A stretch of DNA of 11,385 nucleotides. Origin: an uncultured bacterium. GTDB lineage: Bacteria; Chloroflexota; Anaerolineae; JACIWP01. This document shows positions 1 to 6,830 of this stretch, one piece after another. The position numbers were made by a program, and so were the translations under genes. Position 1 is the stretch's first letter. Every line of letters begins with the position of its first letter. Where the stretch lies: NCBI GenBank assembly GCA_903872005.1, contig CAIQJD010000015.1, positions 1 through 11,385 on the forward strand. Reading direction: 5' to 3'. The notes below the pieces were generated by a model. It did no database searches. It saw only the letters and a program-made list of their open reading frames with translations, and was not told where the DNA came from.

Positions 1-124
1 AATTCACGCCCTGCAAGGCGTGGACGGCGATGCCTCGTTCTGCCGCCCCGTTGCCGGCGCTGCCGGTGGATGGCACGCCATACACCTTGGTCATGTCTGT
101 GATCGTAATGATTGCTTCTGACAC
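1..124 (-). CDS. ABC transporter ATP-binding protein, MacB/LolD type, N-terminal fragment
   Basis: The first 41 codons of an ATPase gene that runs off the left edge. It starts at GTG (122-124), with GGGAG at 132-136 seven bases upstream. The peptide opens with SEAIITITDMTKVYG and continues to VHALQGVN. This is the usual start of MacB/LolD-type ATPases: a beta strand, then the A-loop Tyr in K-x-Y-G, then V-H-A-L before the Walker A region. Between K-V-Y-G and V-H-A-L there are about 17 residues rich in Gly, Ser and Ala, longer than the short turn usual in the family. Walker A and everything beyond lie outside the window. The gene follows the periplasmic adaptor by 67 bases in the same direction, the usual adaptor-ATPase-permease order. 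The protein would power an inner-membrane efflux or lipoprotein-type permease. It is too short here to exclude other ABC subfamilies. Confidence 0.8.
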   Translation of the reverse strand, partial: MSEAIITITDMTKVYGVPSTGSAGNGAAERGIAVHALQGVN

Positions 125-191
125 GCGAATACTCCCATCACCTACCCGGTCCCGGAAAATGCCCGGTACGTTGCCTCAAGAAGATATGATG

Positions 192-1796
192 CTACTTCTT
201 CGGTGCAGCCGTGTCCTTGCCGTCGCTCGCATCCTGCTTCTTATCCACTTTGGCGTCCTTTGCAACGGTGAGGACTAGCTCTTCGCCAGGGTTCAGGCCG
301 GAGATGATCTCGGCGTTGACGAAGTCCCGCAGCCCGACTGTGACGAGGCGGGCCTCAGTTTGGCCATCGGGCTTCGCCACGAGGACGTAAAACTGCTCGC
401 TGCCGCCGCTTGCGCCCGGGGGTAGTGGGTGCAACGTCTGGAGCGGGGCCAGCACGGCGTTGCGCGCCTGGCGGGCCACGATATCCACCGCGGCGTGCAT
501 CCCCGCCAGCAAGGCGACGGGGTGGGAACCAAGATCAATGGTCGCATAGGACTGGACGGCCGGTGACCCATCTACGGTGACGAGGGCCGGATCCACGCTG
601 GTGATCCGGCCGGAGAAGGTGAGGTCGGGCAAGGCATCGAAAACAATGCTCACTGCATTGCCCGGCGCCACACTCGCCAGGCGCGCCTCCTCCACCCAGA
701 AGCGCAACCGAGGTTGGCTGAAATCGGCCAACGTGACGATGGCTTGCGTGCCCGCCGCTTGACCGGGGACCGCGCCGACAGCGGTCACCGTGCCGGCCGC
801 GGGAGCCAGCAAGACAGTGTCGGTCAACACACGCCTGGCGCTTGCCAAGTTCAACCGCGCCAGGGCGACGTTGAGCTCCGCCCTGGCCCGACCTGTGGTC
901 GTCCCTCCGGCCAAGAGTCCATCGAGCGCAGCCTGGGCCTGCGCCACCTGGGCCTCGGAGGCCGCTCGCGCATCCGCAGCAGGCCCTTGCAGCAAGGCGT
1001 CAAGATCAGCCTGGGCGCGGGCGACCTGGGCGCGGGCAGATGCGATCTGGCCGGGGCTGGCGCCCTGCCGCGCCTGGTTGTAGCGAGCCTTGTCCGCCTC
1101 GTAGTTGTTGGTGGTTTCCTGCAGGCGCAGGCTTTCGGGCCGACCGCTCACACCGGGCTCCCCGGCGACCATGTCGTAGGCGGATTGGGCTTGCTGGACC
1201 GCGGCTTCGGCAGTGGAAAGCGCCGCCTGGGCGATTGCAACTGCTTGAGGATCAGGCAAGCTGAGGAGATCCTGGAGGGTCTGTTGCGCGCCATTCAGAT
1301 TTTGCCGGGCAGCCTGGAGACGTCCCTCATTGACCGGCGCGGTCAGCGCTTGCAAGCTGGCTTTGGCGGTCGCCAGATTGGCCTGGGCCGCGGCCAGCGC
1401 CGCGGGATTGGCCGCGCCGGTCAGCTCCTCCTGGGCTAACTCGGCCAGACGCAGGCTGATCTCGGCCTGTGCGACCTGATCCCGAGCGAGGGTGTCGTCA
1501 ATGCGAGCCACGGCCTGCCCGGTCTGCACCTTGTCGCCGACCTTGACCTGCATCTCGGCCAGCAGGCCACCGCGGGGAAAGCCAAGCGCAACTTCCGAAG
1601 CGGGGAGTAAGATGCCCGAACCCTGGGCGGTGACAGTCAGATCGCCCTGGCCGACCCGGACGGTGTTGATGGCGGGTTTCGCAGCGCCTTTGGTGACCGC
1701 GGCCTTCCGATAGACGTTGGTGTAGTAGTAGCCGCCGCCGGCCGCGGCCAGCACGACGATCGAGAGGATGATCCATAAGAGTTTCTTTCGTATCAT
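192..1796 (-). CDS. Periplasmic adaptor subunit (HlyD/MacA-type membrane fusion protein)
   Basis: 534 residues. An N-terminal membrane anchor (about 6-26, after M-I-R-K-K) leads into a split biotinyl-lipoyl domain: first half about 45-100 (V-G-D-K-V-Q-T-G-Q-A-V-A at 86-97), second half near 330-350 (A-P-A-A-G-T-V-T-A-V). Between them, about 103-325 is Ala/Gln/Leu-rich helical hairpin with repeats of the form A-Q-A-x-L-D-x-L-L (261-269, 287-295). A beta-barrel domain follows at 363-440. The tail from 510 is Lys/Asp-rich and low in complexity. The hairpin is long, making the protein larger than the roughly 370-400 residues typical of MacA. The start is ATG with GAGGT a few bases upstream. It lies downstream of a two-component pair and upstream of an ABC ATPase, so it most likely couples an ABC exporter to the outer envelope. 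In an organism without an outer membrane it would instead form an extracytoplasmic adaptor. The substrate cannot be read from sequence. Confidence 0.92.
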   Translation of the reverse strand: MIRKKLLWIILSIVVLAAAGGGYYYTNVYRKAAVTKGAAKPAINTVRVGQGDLTVTAQGSGILLPASEVALGFPRGGLLAEMQVKVGDKVQTGQAVARIDDTLARDQVAQAEISLRLAELAQEELTGAANPAALAAAQANLATAKASLQALTAPVNEGRLQAARQNLNGAQQTLQDLLSLPDPQAVAIAQAALSTAEAAVQQAQSAYDMVAGEPGVSGRPESLRLQETTNNYEADKARYNQARQGASPGQIASARAQVARAQADLDALLQGPAADARAASEAQVAQAQAALDGLLAGGTTTGRARAELNVALARLNLASARRVLTDTVLLAPAAGTVTAVGAVPGQAAGTQAIVTLADFSQPRLRFWVEEARLASVAPGNAVSIVFDALPDLTFSGRITSVDPALVTVDGSPAVQSYATIDLGSHPVALLAGMHAAVDIVARQARNAVLAPLQTLHPLPPGASGGSEQFYVLVAKPDGQTEARLVTVGLRDFVNAEIISGLNPGEELVLTVAKDAKVDKKQDASDGKDTAAPKK

Positions 1797-1831
1797 GATG
1801 ACCTCGTTCTCGGCTTCATTCAGGTGGCTCA

Positions 1832-1903
1832 GACATCTGCGACCGACCGTAGTGTTTTTATGGTATCACACAGATGTCGAGAACCGATGCAGATGAGGTC
1901 GAG
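1832..1903 (-). promoter_or_regulatory. Candidate operator and extended -10 promoter for the adaptor-ABC operon
   Basis: The 122-base spacer between the kinase stop and the adaptor start holds structured sequence. On the minus strand, CTCGACCTCATCTG (1890-1903) and CTCGACATCTG (1871-1881) are near-identical direct repeats whose left ends are 22 bases apart, about two helical turns. They lie immediately upstream of TGATACCAT (1860-1868), an extended -10-like element. An inverted copy of the same half-site lies downstream: GACATCTG on the plus strand at 1832-1839 pairs exactly with CAGATGTC at 1871-1878. OmpR-family regulators usually bind direct repeats of about this spacing, and one is encoded just upstream (3340-4041). 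The link is inference. The inverted pair could instead form an RNA hairpin in the kinase-adaptor message. Confidence 0.4.
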
Positions 1904-1918
1904 GGGGCGTGCAGTTGC

Positions 1919-3343
1919 CTACACAGCAAGAGGCAAAGTGAAGCGAAAGACCGTGCCCGCTCCCGGCGTGCTCTCGGCCCAAATCCGACCGCCCTGCGCT
2001 GTCACCAGGCTCTGCGCGACAGACAGGCCGAGGCCTGTGCTGCTCGCTGTACCAACGCCGCCGGAGCGCGCTCGCGCCGGGTCTGCCCGCCAGAAGCGTT
2101 CAAAGACGTGAGGCAAGTCCTCCGCGGCGATGCCCTCCCCAGTGTCAGTGATGGCGATCGCCACGGTCTCCTCCCAGGCGGCTGCCGAGACCGTGACCGA
2201 GCCGCCGGGAGGCGTGTGACGCAGGGCGTTGATCAATAGATTCCGCAGCACTTGCGCCACCCTGTCGGGGTCAGACAGGACCGGCGGCAGAGCGGCGGGG
2301 AGTTGCGCGGTGAGTTTAAGCTCCTGCGCCTCAGCAGCCAGGGCCAAGGTGTCAACGGTGCGGCGGATGACCTGAGCCAGGTCGACAGGGATCAGATTCA
2401 GGTGCAATTGCCCGACGTCGGCTAACGCCAGTTCACGCAGATCATCCACCAGACGATTCAGCAGACGGGTCTCATCGTACAGCCGCGCAATTTCGGCCTT
2501 TTCGAGGGGATAGGCGTCGTTCAGGATCGCCCACAGGCCGCCCTGGAGTACGCTGAGCGGAGTGCGCAGCTCGTGGGCGACATCGGCTACCATGTTCTGG
2601 CGCAGGATCTCCGCCTGTTTCAGAGCGGCCGTCATCTCATTGAAAGCCTGGCCCACTTGGGCGATTTCGGTGCTGCCCCCGGTCGCGACCTGCCGATCCA
2701 GATCGCCGGCCGCGACAGCCCGTGAAGCGTCTACCAGGTGTTGCAGCGGCGCGTTCAGCCGGCGGCTCAACAGCGCGCCGACAATCACGGAAAGGCTCAC
2801 GGCCAACGCCGCGCCGCTCAGGAGAATCTGCTGCACGCGTTCGAGAAACTGCAGCTCCAAATCGCCAAGGGAAAAGTTGACGGGCCAGAAGAGCAACAGA
2901 TAGCCGACTACTTTTGGATCTCCAAGCGCGGTGATAGGCCAGGCATTGGCTCGTTCGCTGCCACTGAATGTCGTCCCTTTGGTCCGTACCGCATCGTTGC
3001 TGTAGATGATTCGGCCGCTGGCATCAGCCAGCAGGAGCATCGGTGATGCCCCGTTCGCCTTTGGCTCGCTGGCGTCGGAGGGCGGCGCGCCCAGGCCGAT
3101 GCCCTCTGGGCCAAAATGGATGCCTTCAGCGAGCAGGCTTTCCACGCCCGCCCAACCTTGATGTTGCCGATAGTACTCGCCCAGTCTTTGGAAGCCGTTG
3201 GCAGGGTTTTGCAAATCGCTCTGGGCGAAGTACTTGCGGAACTCGGCTTTCGCGCTGTGATTGACCCAGAGCACGGTGCTGACCATGGTAACGATGATGA
3301 CCGCGCCGAAGGCCAGGGTCTGCTGCACCCAGAGCCGCCTCAT
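1919..3343 (-). CDS. Membrane sensor histidine kinase (BaeS/PhoR-like)
   Basis: 474 residues. One membrane span at about 9-28, an extracytoplasmic sensor of about 145 residues, a second span at about 173-193, then HAMP (about 193-245), the HisKA dimerisation helix with phospho-acceptor His257 in V-A-H-E-L-R-T-P-L, and a C-terminal ATPase domain. The ATP-binding boxes are complete: N-box N-A-L-R-H-T-P-P-G (372-380), D-T-G-E-G (400-404), F-box near 414-418 and G-L-G-L (437-440). It should autophosphorylate and pass phosphate to the response regulator encoded just upstream. The regulator's stop and the kinase ATG share four bases (ATGA, 3340-3343), and GGAGG lies six bases before the start, so translation is coupled. 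The sensor part has no recognisable ligand pocket. The adaptor and ABC genes downstream suggest it senses envelope stress or a toxic compound, which is inference from neighbours. Confidence 0.95.
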   Translation of the reverse strand: MRRLWVQQTLAFGAVIIVTMVSTVLWVNHSAKAEFRKYFAQSDLQNPANGFQRLGEYYRQHQGWAGVESLLAEGIHFGPEGIGLGAPPSDASEPKANGASPMLLLADASGRIIYSNDAVRTKGTTFSGSERANAWPITALGDPKVVGYLLLFWPVNFSLGDLELQFLERVQQILLSGAALAVSLSVIVGALLSRRLNAPLQHLVDASRAVAAGDLDRQVATGGSTEIAQVGQAFNEMTAALKQAEILRQNMVADVAHELRTPLSVLQGGLWAILNDAYPLEKAEIARLYDETRLLNRLVDDLRELALADVGQLHLNLIPVDLAQVIRRTVDTLALAAEAQELKLTAQLPAALPPVLSDPDRVAQVLRNLLINALRHTPPGGSVTVSAAAWEETVAIAITDTGEGIAAEDLPHVFERFWRADPARARSGGVGTASSTGLGLSVAQSLVTAQGGRIWAESTPGAGTVFRFTLPLAV

Positions 3344-4041
3344 GGGATACCTCCGCCAGTCAGGCGATAGCCGACGCCGAAAACTGTCTCGATGAAGTCG
3401 GCCGGCGCGCCGGCGTCGGTCAGCTTGCGGCGCAGGTTGCGAATGTGGCTGTCCACGGTGCGCTCCAGGCCTTCATAGCTGTAACCCAGACCGTGCTCGA
3501 TCATCTCCAGACGGGTGAGCGCCCGGCCGCGCTGCTCGGCTAGGGCCTGGAGCAGGCCGAACTCGGTGGTCGTGAGATGGATAGCCTGGCCGCACACCTC
3601 TGCCTGATAGGCAGCGAAATCCAGCGTCAAGTCCCCGATGCGGATCACTTTGGACGCGGCATGTCCCGACTGGGTGCGGCGCAAGACCGCGTGGATACGT
3701 GCGATCAATTCGCCGGGATGGAAAGGCTTGGTGACGTAGTCGTCGGCGCCCAGTTCCAGGCCAACGATGCGGTCGTGATGCTCGATGCGGGCTGTGAGCA
3801 TGATGATCGGCGTGCTTGCCTGGCTGGCATCGCCGCGTAGCACGCGAGTCACATCCCAGCCATCACGGTCAGGCAACATCAGGTCCAGCACTACCAGATC
3901 GGGGCGCTCGCGGCGCAGGACATGCAGGGCCGTCTCGCCATCATAGGCGACGAACACTTGGTACCCCGCCTGCTCCAGGCTGGCGCGCAGCAAGCGCACG
4001 ATCTCCCGATCATCGTCTACGACAAGTATACGCTGGATCAT
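3340..4041 (-). CDS. OmpR/PhoB-family response regulator
   Basis: 233 residues from ATG at 4039-4041. The receiver domain has the full site: acidic pair Asp9-Asp10, phospho-acceptor Asp53 in V-L-D-L-M-L-P-D-R-D-G, Thr83 and Lys105 in T-K-P-F. A winged-helix DNA-binding domain follows (about 133-228), with L-T-T-T-E-F-G-L-L, R-T-V-D-S-H-I-R-N-L-R-R-K-L and G-V-G-Y-R-L, the standard OmpR signatures. The reading frame stays open another 62 codons upstream, but that stretch is not receiver-like. The family normally begins a few residues before V-V-D-D-D, as this ATG does. It is cotranscribed with its kinase and probably controls the adaptor-ABC genes. There is no Shine-Dalgarno sequence before the ATG; a TATAAT element ends six bases upstream, consistent with a leaderless message. 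Confidence 0.95.
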   Translation of the reverse strand: MIQRILVVDDDREIVRLLRASLEQAGYQVFVAYDGETALHVLRRERPDLVVLDLMLPDRDGWDVTRVLRGDASQASTPIIMLTARIEHHDRIVGLELGADDYVTKPFHPGELIARIHAVLRRTQSGHAASKVIRIGDLTLDFAAYQAEVCGQAIHLTTTEFGLLQALAEQRGRALTRLEMIEHGLGYSYEGLERTVDSHIRNLRRKLTDAGAPADFIETVFGVGYRLTGGGIP

Positions 4042-4056
4042 ATTGCCATTATAGCA
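4042..4056 (-). promoter_or_regulatory. Extended -10 promoter abutting the response regulator start (possible leaderless mRNA)
   Basis: On the minus strand TGCTATAAT (4048-4056) is a perfect TATAAT with an upstream TG extension. Exactly six bases, GGCAAT, separate it from the ATG at 4041. Transcription would therefore begin at or next to the A of the start codon. No convincing -35 sits 16-18 bases upstream, which an extended -10 can tolerate. The absence of any ribosome-binding sequence before the ATG fits a leaderless transcript. Confidence 0.65.
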
Positions 4057-4160
4057 TAGAGTTATTGAATTCTTGTGCAGGCCATACCCACATCTGGCAC
4101 AGGAGGGCATTGGATAACCTGCGCGCTGGACGGTTTGTCGGTGTGGTCGCATGGAGAGTG

Positions 4161-4169
4161 TGTTATGAT
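4161..4169 (+). promoter_or_regulatory. Extended -10 promoter of the transposase remnant
   Basis: TGTTATGAT on the plus strand is a TG-extended -10 (TATGAT at 4164-4169) lying 30 bases before the ATG of the 56-codon transposase remnant. AGGA at 4189-4192 is a suitable Shine-Dalgarno site. No good -35 was found at the expected distance. It points away from the regulator promoter at 4048-4056, so the two are divergent. Confidence 0.35.
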
Positions 4170-4199
4170 CTTGCTTGGGAATAGCACCAGGATGTTGAG

Positions 4200-4594
4200 A
4201 TGCGCAAGTGGGTCCAATTGCGGCCATTGATGGCAGAAGAAGCGACTGAAGTCAGGCGATCAGCCGCATCACGCAGGGAGACCATTCGGCAGGTCCAACG
4301 GGCGCGGACCATCGCCTGGTTGGCTGAGGATGCGGCGCTATGTGCTTATGGGGCGGCCCATTGGGAGTAGCTGGCCGTCGGAGGCCTGAAGTGAAAGCAC
4401 CGACGGAGCGGATTCCACGCTGCTGCGAAACACGATCCGGAGCTCGCACGAAGAATCTGAACCAACTTCCCGGCACCCTGGCAAGCTGTGGGCACATGGA
4501 GCGTACAAACCGGCTGCCGGCCAGGTCATGCTGGCGTTGAGCGCCACCGGCGGCAACGCCAGCCCCACCTATTTTGACGAGAGAGCCATTTAGA
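4200..4594 (+). pseudogene. Degraded IS630-like transposase (N-terminal and internal pieces)
   Basis: The first piece, ATG 4200 to TAG 4370, encodes 56 residues beginning M-R-K-W-V-Q-L-R-P-L with helical basic segments (E-V-R-R-S-A-A-S-R-R, Q-V-Q-R-A-R-T-I-A-W). This resembles the N-terminal helix-turn-helix entry of IS630-type transposases. A second open stretch (about 4390-4594, a different frame) contains K-L-W-A-H-G-A-Y-K-P-A-A-G-Q-V-M, which looks like the beta strand near the first catalytic Asp of the DDE domain. A large middle part, the catalytic residues and the C terminus are missing, so it cannot transpose by itself. The first piece keeps a Shine-Dalgarno site (AGGA, 4189-4192) and a -10 element. 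Family assignment is from remembered sequence patterns. Apart from this remnant, the regulator promoter and the hairpin at 4530-4563, I see nothing in the 548-base spacer 4042-4589. Confidence 0.5.
4530..4563 (-). terminator. Hairpin after the exosortase operon, possible 3' end or terminator
   Basis: GCTGGCGTTG (4530-4539) and CAACGCCAGC (4554-4563) are perfect 10-base inverted repeats. The 14-base loop contains a second small stem, CGCC/GGCG. The hairpin lies 26 bases after the stop codon of the last operon gene. No T-run follows on either strand, so it is not a textbook intrinsic terminator. It could protect the 3' end of the message or aid factor-dependent termination. It also overlaps the transposase remnant and might be a relic of that element. 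Confidence 0.4.
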
Positions 4595-5474
4595 TCTTGC
4601 CCATGCGGTAGGCGCTGCCGGTTTCGGCTTTGGCCTGGCGGAGCAGGGCGCGGCCGGCGTGGTACACCTGGCCGGCGTGAGGGGTTTTGTCGGCATCGAG
4701 CAATACGATGCCGATGGAGACGGAAGGCGTGGCGATGGCCGAGCCGGGGCCGGCGTTCCAGTCGCTTACGACGGCGTCGAACGCGCGGATGATGGCGCGC
4801 GCGATGGGTTCGCCGCGGTCGGGTGTGGTGATAATCATGAAGTCGTCCTGTCCGAAGTAGCCGGCGAAGCCGCCGCGACCCTCTTCTTTTACCTGCGCCT
4901 GGATGATGCGCGCCAGTTGCCAGAGGAGTCGTTCGCCGTTTTCGTAACCAGCGTATTCGTTGAAGGCAGTCAGGCTGTTCAGGTCAATGAAACAGACGGC
5001 TTGCGCCATGCCGGCGCTGAGCCGGGAGCGCAGCGTGTTGTCAATGGACGCGCTCCCATCCAGGTCAGCCAGCCAGCTTTGCATGCGCGCCACGATGCGC
5101 TGTTTGATGAGCATCTTGATGCGGCCATCCACGTGATCCAATGGCTCGCCCTTTGTGAGGAAGTCGTCTGCGCCCATCTCGTGCGCTTTCTGGCGCGCGG
5201 CTACGCCGCGCAGGCTGGTGAGGATCATGATGGGAATTGAGTTGGTGCGGGGGGTGGCGCGCAGCCGGCTGCACACTTCGTAGCCGTCCATGCCGGGCAT
5301 CATGATGTCGAGGAGGATGATGTCAGGGTCTTCGCTGGAGGCTTTCGCCAGGGCGTCTTTCCCGCCGTTCGCTTCAATCACGTGATAGTGTTGTTTGAGC
5401 AGCGCCGCCCCATACATTTTCAACACCAGAGGTTCGTCGTCCACCAGCATCACTTTGAAAGTGTCGAAAGCCAT
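4590..5474 (-). CDS. Response regulator with degenerate GGDEF output domain
   Basis: 294 residues. Receiver domain 5-125 with all key residues: Asp12-Asp13, phospho-acceptor Asp56 in L-L-D-I-M-M-P-G-M-D-G, Thr86 and Lys108. Residues 155-290 have the diguanylate cyclase fold: C-F-I-D-L-N-S-L-T-A-F-N-E-Y-A-G-Y-E-N-G matches the metal and base-binding strand-helix, and S-V-S-I-G-I matches the later strand. The signature itself is G-Q-D-D-F (208-212) instead of G-G-D/E-E-F. Loss of the second Gly and the Glu-to-Asp change make c-di-GMP synthesis doubtful, though nucleotide binding may remain. No DNA-binding domain is present. It starts at ATG sharing one base with the glycosyltransferase stop (TGATG), with AGGAGGT upstream. 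As the last gene of the operon it probably switches exosortase or glycan synthesis through protein contact. No partner kinase is encoded nearby. Confidence 0.9.
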   Translation of the reverse strand: MAFDTFKVMLVDDEPLVLKMYGAALLKQHYHVIEANGGKDALAKASSEDPDIILLDIMMPGMDGYEVCSRLRATPRTNSIPIMILTSLRGVAARQKAHEMGADDFLTKGEPLDHVDGRIKMLIKQRIVARMQSWLADLDGSASIDNTLRSRLSAGMAQAVCFIDLNSLTAFNEYAGYENGERLLWQLARIIQAQVKEEGRGGFAGYFGQDDFMIITTPDRGEPIARAIIRAFDAVVSDWNAGPGSAIATPSVSIGIVLLDADKTPHAGQVYHAGRALLRQAKAETGSAYRMGKI

Positions 5475-6823
5475 CAGTGACCTCCTCGCAAGGCGCTGAT
5501 CTTGCCGCGGATGTAATCAGATAGGGAGTTGAGGGCGTCGCGCGTCTCTGTGACTGGATCGCGCACGCGCCAACCGGCCGGCTCGGCCAGGGTGATGATG
5601 CAGCCGGCCAGGCGTGAGATGAAGATGAAGAGGCGGTAGGTGGGCATGATGCCGGCGATCCACCAGGAACGTTTCATGCGTTGGCGGATGTCGGCCGGCA
5701 CGACGAGATAGACCGAAAGGGTTGACAGCATCGCCAGCAGGCCGTAGAACAGGTAGACTAGCCCGAAAGCGCCGATAATCAGGCTCAGGGGATAGCCGAA
5801 AAAGATGAGCGCCGGGAAGACGAACGTCCAAATGAGCCGCGGAAAGATGAAGGTGTGGTCAATCAACAAGGTCCGACCAAGGGCCAGGCCCTTGAAGCGC
5901 AGGATGTTGCTGTCTACCATGTCGTTATGGACGGCGGCTACTTCGATCTCACCACGTTGCCAGCGCACTCGCTGGGAGTAGAGCGCGCCGAGGGATGGCG
6001 TCGGCGTCACGTAGATGATCGCCTCCGGGACGCAAGCCAGCCGGCCGCCGCCAAACTGGCGCCGGATGTCAAAGGTGATTTTGGTATCTTCGGAGACGGT
6101 CTGTTTGTCGTAGAGCATGGTGTTCAACAGGACATCACGTCGGAAGAACGAGAAGACGCCGGCGAGCGTGAATAGACTCTCGCTTAGGGCTTGCCCCTGG
6201 CGACCGAGCCAGAAGGCCGCCAGGTATTCATGAAACTCACATTCGGCGATCAGAAAGGCCACGCGGTCGCCGCGCTGATCATCCGGCAGCGGGAGCACTT
6301 CCACCGCCCCGGTGGCTGCGGCCAGGCGATGATCTGCTTCGAAGCGCCGCGCCATCTCGCGCATGGCGTCAGGGTGGATCACGGCGTCGGCATCAATGGT
6401 ACAGAGATAGGGGTGAGTTGTCAAGTGCAGGCCGGCGTTGAGGGCATAGGATTTGCCGCGGCCGGAGATGGAGATGAGGTGCATCTGGCCGCGATAGGGC
6501 TGGACGCTAATCTGGTTGAAGATGTCGCAGGTATGGTCGGTGCTGCCGTTGTCCACGACGATGATTTCGACCATTTCCGGCGGGTAGTTCTGCTGGCGCA
6601 GGCTGTGCAGACAGTTGCCCAGGGTATCTTCGCCATTATATACGGGGACGATGAGCGATAGGCCGGGCCAGACCTCTGGATCGGGGACGGCCTGGCGCCG
6701 GGCGCGGGCGCGACTGATGGCTACTTGCACAAGCACGACCAGCTCATTGACGCCGTCCACCAAAATGGGTAGGATGAGCCAGACGCCCCAGTAGATCGCT
6801 ATGGCAAAGATTTGCTCTTTCAT
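5474..6823 (-). CDS. Processive family-2 glycosyltransferase, exosortase-associated
   Basis: 449 residues. An N-terminal membrane segment (about 6-32) precedes a cytosolic GT2 catalytic domain. The UDP-sugar and metal-binding motifs are all present: V-V-D-N-G-S (89-94), D-A-D (144-146), the S-E-D catalytic-base motif (244-246) and Q-R-V-R-W (284-288), the Q-x-x-R-W signature of processive polysaccharide synthases. At least three C-terminal membrane segments follow (about 325-348, 350-376, 388-412). Architecture and length fit the glycosyltransferase that accompanies exosortase G in Gram-positive bacteria, and its position directly after the exosortase supports that. It probably polymerises or transfers sugar at the inner face of the membrane and feeds an envelope glycan. 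The sugar cannot be predicted. Its ATG is 7 bases past the exosortase stop, and its Shine-Dalgarno sequence AGGA overlaps that stop codon, indicating coupled translation. Confidence 0.92.
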   Translation of the reverse strand: MKEQIFAIAIYWGVWLILPILVDGVNELVVLVQVAISRARARRQAVPDPEVWPGLSLIVPVYNGEDTLGNCLHSLRQQNYPPEMVEIIVVDNGSTDHTCDIFNQISVQPYRGQMHLISISGRGKSYALNAGLHLTTHPYLCTIDADAVIHPDAMREMARRFEADHRLAAATGAVEVLPLPDDQRGDRVAFLIAECEFHEYLAAFWLGRQGQALSESLFTLAGVFSFFRRDVLLNTMLYDKQTVSEDTKITFDIRRQFGGGRLACVPEAIIYVTPTPSLGALYSQRVRWQRGEIEVAAVHNDMVDSNILRFKGLALGRTLLIDHTFIFPRLIWTFVFPALIFFGYPLSLIIGAFGLVYLFYGLLAMLSTLSVYLVVPADIRQRMKRSWWIAGIMPTYRLFIFISRLAGCIITLAEPAGWRVRDPVTETRDALNSLSDYIRGKISALRGGH

Positions 6824-6830
6824 CGCTGTC

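Noticed and set aside
714..1439. 241-codon open frame on the plus strand, antisense to the periplasmic adaptor
   Set aside because: It lies opposite a clear adaptor gene and its composition (Gly, Arg, Leu-rich) is what the Ala/Gln coiled-coil codons give on the other strand. No domain is recognisable.
4042..4227. 62-codon upstream extension of the response regulator
   Set aside because: It is open but not receiver-like, would cross the TATAAT element, and family members start just before the V-V-D-D-D motif.
4252..4568. Short minus-strand frames (76-81 codons) in the spacer
   Set aside because: They have no ribosome site or recognisable motif and are opposite the transposase remnant, which explains the sequence better.
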